Origin: CALAEC01 sp050692915
GTDB lineage: Bacteria; Actinomycetota; UBA4738; CALAEC01
Length of the DNA: 14,373 nucleotides
NCBI GenBank assembly: GCA_050692915.1
Contig: JBOGVU010000066.1
Coordinates: 1-14,373 of the forward strand
Direction of reading: 5' to 3'
Below the pieces are notes generated by a model. The model saw only the letters and a list, made by a program, of their open reading frames with translations, was not told where the DNA came from and did no database searches. Positions 13,163-14,373 of the stretch are shown here, in pieces. Positions within the stretch are counted from its first letter, which is position 1; every line of letters begins with the position of its first letter. A program made the translations under genes and the position numbers.

Positions 13163-13525
13163 GTGCCGTTCCTCGCGTTTCACCACGTCCAGTTGGCCAT
13201 GCCGTCGGGACGGGAAGCCGAGGCGGTGGCGTTCTACGCCGGGGTCCTCGACCTCGACGAGGTCCCGAAGCCCGAGGAGCTGGCCGGCAGGGGAGGCCGC
13301 TGGTTCCGGTCCGGAGCCGTGGAGATCCACCTCGGCGTGGAGGAGCCGTTCGTCCCGGCGAGGAAGGCCCATCCGGCGCTGCTGGTCGACGACCTGGCCG
13401 GGCTGGAGGGGCGGCTCCGCGCCGCCGGCGCCGAACCTGTCGCCGACGTCGAGCTCGAGGGGCACCGCCGCGTCCACGTGTCGGACCCATTCGGCAACCG
13501 GCTCGAGCTGATCGAGCGGGTCTAG
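13163..13525 (+). CDS. VOC/glyoxalase superfamily protein
   Basis: 120 residues. The FHHVQLAMP opening (metal-ligand candidate H8) and the closing VHVSDPFGNRLELIERV (candidate E115) are the ends of the paired beta-alpha-beta-beta-beta units of the vicinal oxygen chelate fold. Between them are AFYAGVLDLDEVPKPEELAGRGGRWFRSG and HLGVEEPFVPARKAHPALLV, typical of short actinobacterial glyoxalase-like proteins. The substrate cannot be told from sequence. The GTG start lies four bases after the nrdJ stop with no clear Shine-Dalgarno sequence, so translation probably depends on coupling. The next in-frame ATG (13199) would remove the first strand and H8. Its stop shares a CTAG with the convergent gene's stop. 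Confidence 0.87.
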   Translation: MPFLAFHHVQLAMPSGREAEAVAFYAGVLDLDEVPKPEELAGRGGRWFRSGAVEIHLGVEEPFVPARKAHPALLVDDLAGLEGRLRAAGAEPVADVELEGHRRVHVSDPFGNRLELIERV

Positions 13526-14373
13526 CGTTCCGGCACCGACAAGCCGGTGAGGCCGTGTACCTCGCGGAGGGCCCGGAGGCCCTCCACGATCCGCTGGGCC
13601 AGGCCCTCCGCCTCCTCCAGGGCCGTGGCCAAGCCCGCCGCGCCGGCCTCCCGCGGCGCCGTGCCGAGTGTCTCCCGGAACGTGTCGAACGACGACCTGA
13701 TGTCGCCGAGGAGCGCCCGGACCACCGGGGCGGCTCCGGCCTGGGCGGTCCGATCGATCTCGTCGAGGTCCATCCGGATCCGCCGGGCGATGGCCTGGAG
13801 CCCGCTGTGGAGACCCCCCAGCTCGGGTGGCGGCGCCAGTGCGCGCAGGTCGGCCAGGAGCTGCTCGGCGATCGGTGTGGCAGCCGCCACCGACGCCCTG
13901 ATCGCCCCCAGGTCCCGGAGGTCAGCCAGCGTAGAGCCCAGCGTATCGAGCTGCGGAAGGACTTCGGCTACCTGGGTCACGTATCCGCACACCGCCTCCA
14001 GCCGGCCCAGGGCCTCCTGGGCACTGGTGTTGAAGTCGAGCATCACGTCACGGAGCTCCCGGGCCTGCTGGAGGGGGGGTCGCGATGACACCACCGGGAC
14101 GTCGGGCGGGCCCTGGCGCTCCAGCTCGATCGTGTCCGCCCCCAGTTGGTCCCGGGTCGGCCCCGAGGTCGTCAGGACGGCGTTGCACCCGTCAACCAGC
14201 GCCTGGGGATCGGTGGCTCCCGGGGGGAACGCGGAGACGGTGGTTCGATAGGCGCCGAGGGAGGCCTCGAACGCCCTCGACGGTCCCTCCATGAGATCGG
14301 CCGCGGCCCGCTCCGGGTACCAGACCAGCCCCACGTACGCGCCGGCCGAGACCAGCAGGAACAGCACCAGGAG
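13522..14373 (-). CDS. Membrane-anchored helical protein of unknown function, 5' end outside the window
   Basis: 283 residues are visible and the frame is open at the right edge, so the start is not seen; a GTG at 14367 is possible but interrupts the hydrophobic segment. The visible N-terminus LLVLFLLVSAGAYVGLVWYP looks like a transmembrane anchor. The remainder is mostly charged, Ala/Leu-rich predicted helix (for example TALEEAEGLAQRIVEGLRALREV) with two central Cys residues and Pro/Gly breaks such as ALAPPPELGGLHSG. I recognise no enzyme motif or family. It may be an extracytoplasmic coiled-coil protein held at the membrane. It converges on the VOC gene, overlapping it by four bases. Confidence 0.7.
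   Translation of the reverse strand, partial: LLVLFLLVSAGAYVGLVWYPERAAADLMEGPSRAFEASLGAYRTTVSAFPPGATDPQALVDGCNAVLTTSGPTRDQLGADTIELERQGPPDVPVVSSRPPLQQARELRDVMLDFNTSAQEALGRLEAVCGYVTQVAEVLPQLDTLGSTLADLRDLGAIRASVAAATPIAEQLLADLRALAPPPELGGLHSGLQAIARRIRMDLDEIDRTAQAGAAPVVRALLGDIRSSFDTFRETLGTAPREAGAAGLATALEEAEGLAQRIVEGLRALREVHGLTGLSVPER

Overview
The window is about 14.4 kb of very GC-rich, tightly packed chromosome. The gene order miaB-miaA-dapF-hflX-(convergent) lexA-(divergent) LysM gene-nrdR-nrdJ is a known actinobacterial neighbourhood; Mycobacterium tuberculosis has miaB, miaA, dapF, hflX, lexA, a LysM gene and nrdR in similar order. Together with LexA boxes of the GAAC-N4-GTTC type and several likely leaderless starts, this points to an Actinomycetota chromosome. 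The DapL-type aminotransferase next to dapF argues against a typical Streptomyces or Mycobacterium and suggests a deeper-branching lineage. I see no mobile element, CRISPR array, tRNA or rRNA. No stretch over 300 bases lacks a gene.

Left block (1-4655, + strand): a translationally coupled run. miaB (3' end only) and miaA make the ms2i6A37 tRNA modification. dapF and a dapL-like gene form a short route from tetrahydrodipicolinate to meso-diaminopimelate. hflX encodes a ribosome-associated GTPase. The first three junctions are 4-base start/stop overlaps and the fourth has a 1-base gap. DapF has Ser where the family's first catalytic Cys should be.

SOS block (4652-5640): lexA (- strand) and a small membrane-anchored LysM protein (+ strand) diverge from a short region holding three LexA boxes. 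One box lies exactly between the -35 and -10 of the LysM promoter, and one lies inside its first codons. The LysM mRNA is probably leaderless. This matches SOS-induced division inhibitors or wall hydrolases next to lexA (YneA, DivS, ChiZ).

Middle block (5674-9630): about 4 kb separates the LysM gene from nrdR. It holds a lipoprotein (-), a large secreted protein with Asp-boxes, DUF11-like domains and a C-terminal domain seen in many exported proteins (+), and an MgtC/SapB-type membrane protein (-).

Right block (9646-13158): nrdR and nrdJ (class II, B12-dependent ribonucleotide reductase). Each is preceded by a pair of NrdR-box-like sites about three helical turns apart. The pair before nrdR also abuts the divergent mgtC-like promoter. 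The window ends with a VOC/glyoxalase-fold protein and a convergent, partial membrane-anchored helical protein of unknown function.

The strongest theme is regulation: DNA-damage control (LexA) and dNTP-supply control (NrdR) in one locus, with operators whose placement can be read from the sequence. I did not find a convincing wholly new multi-gene system.
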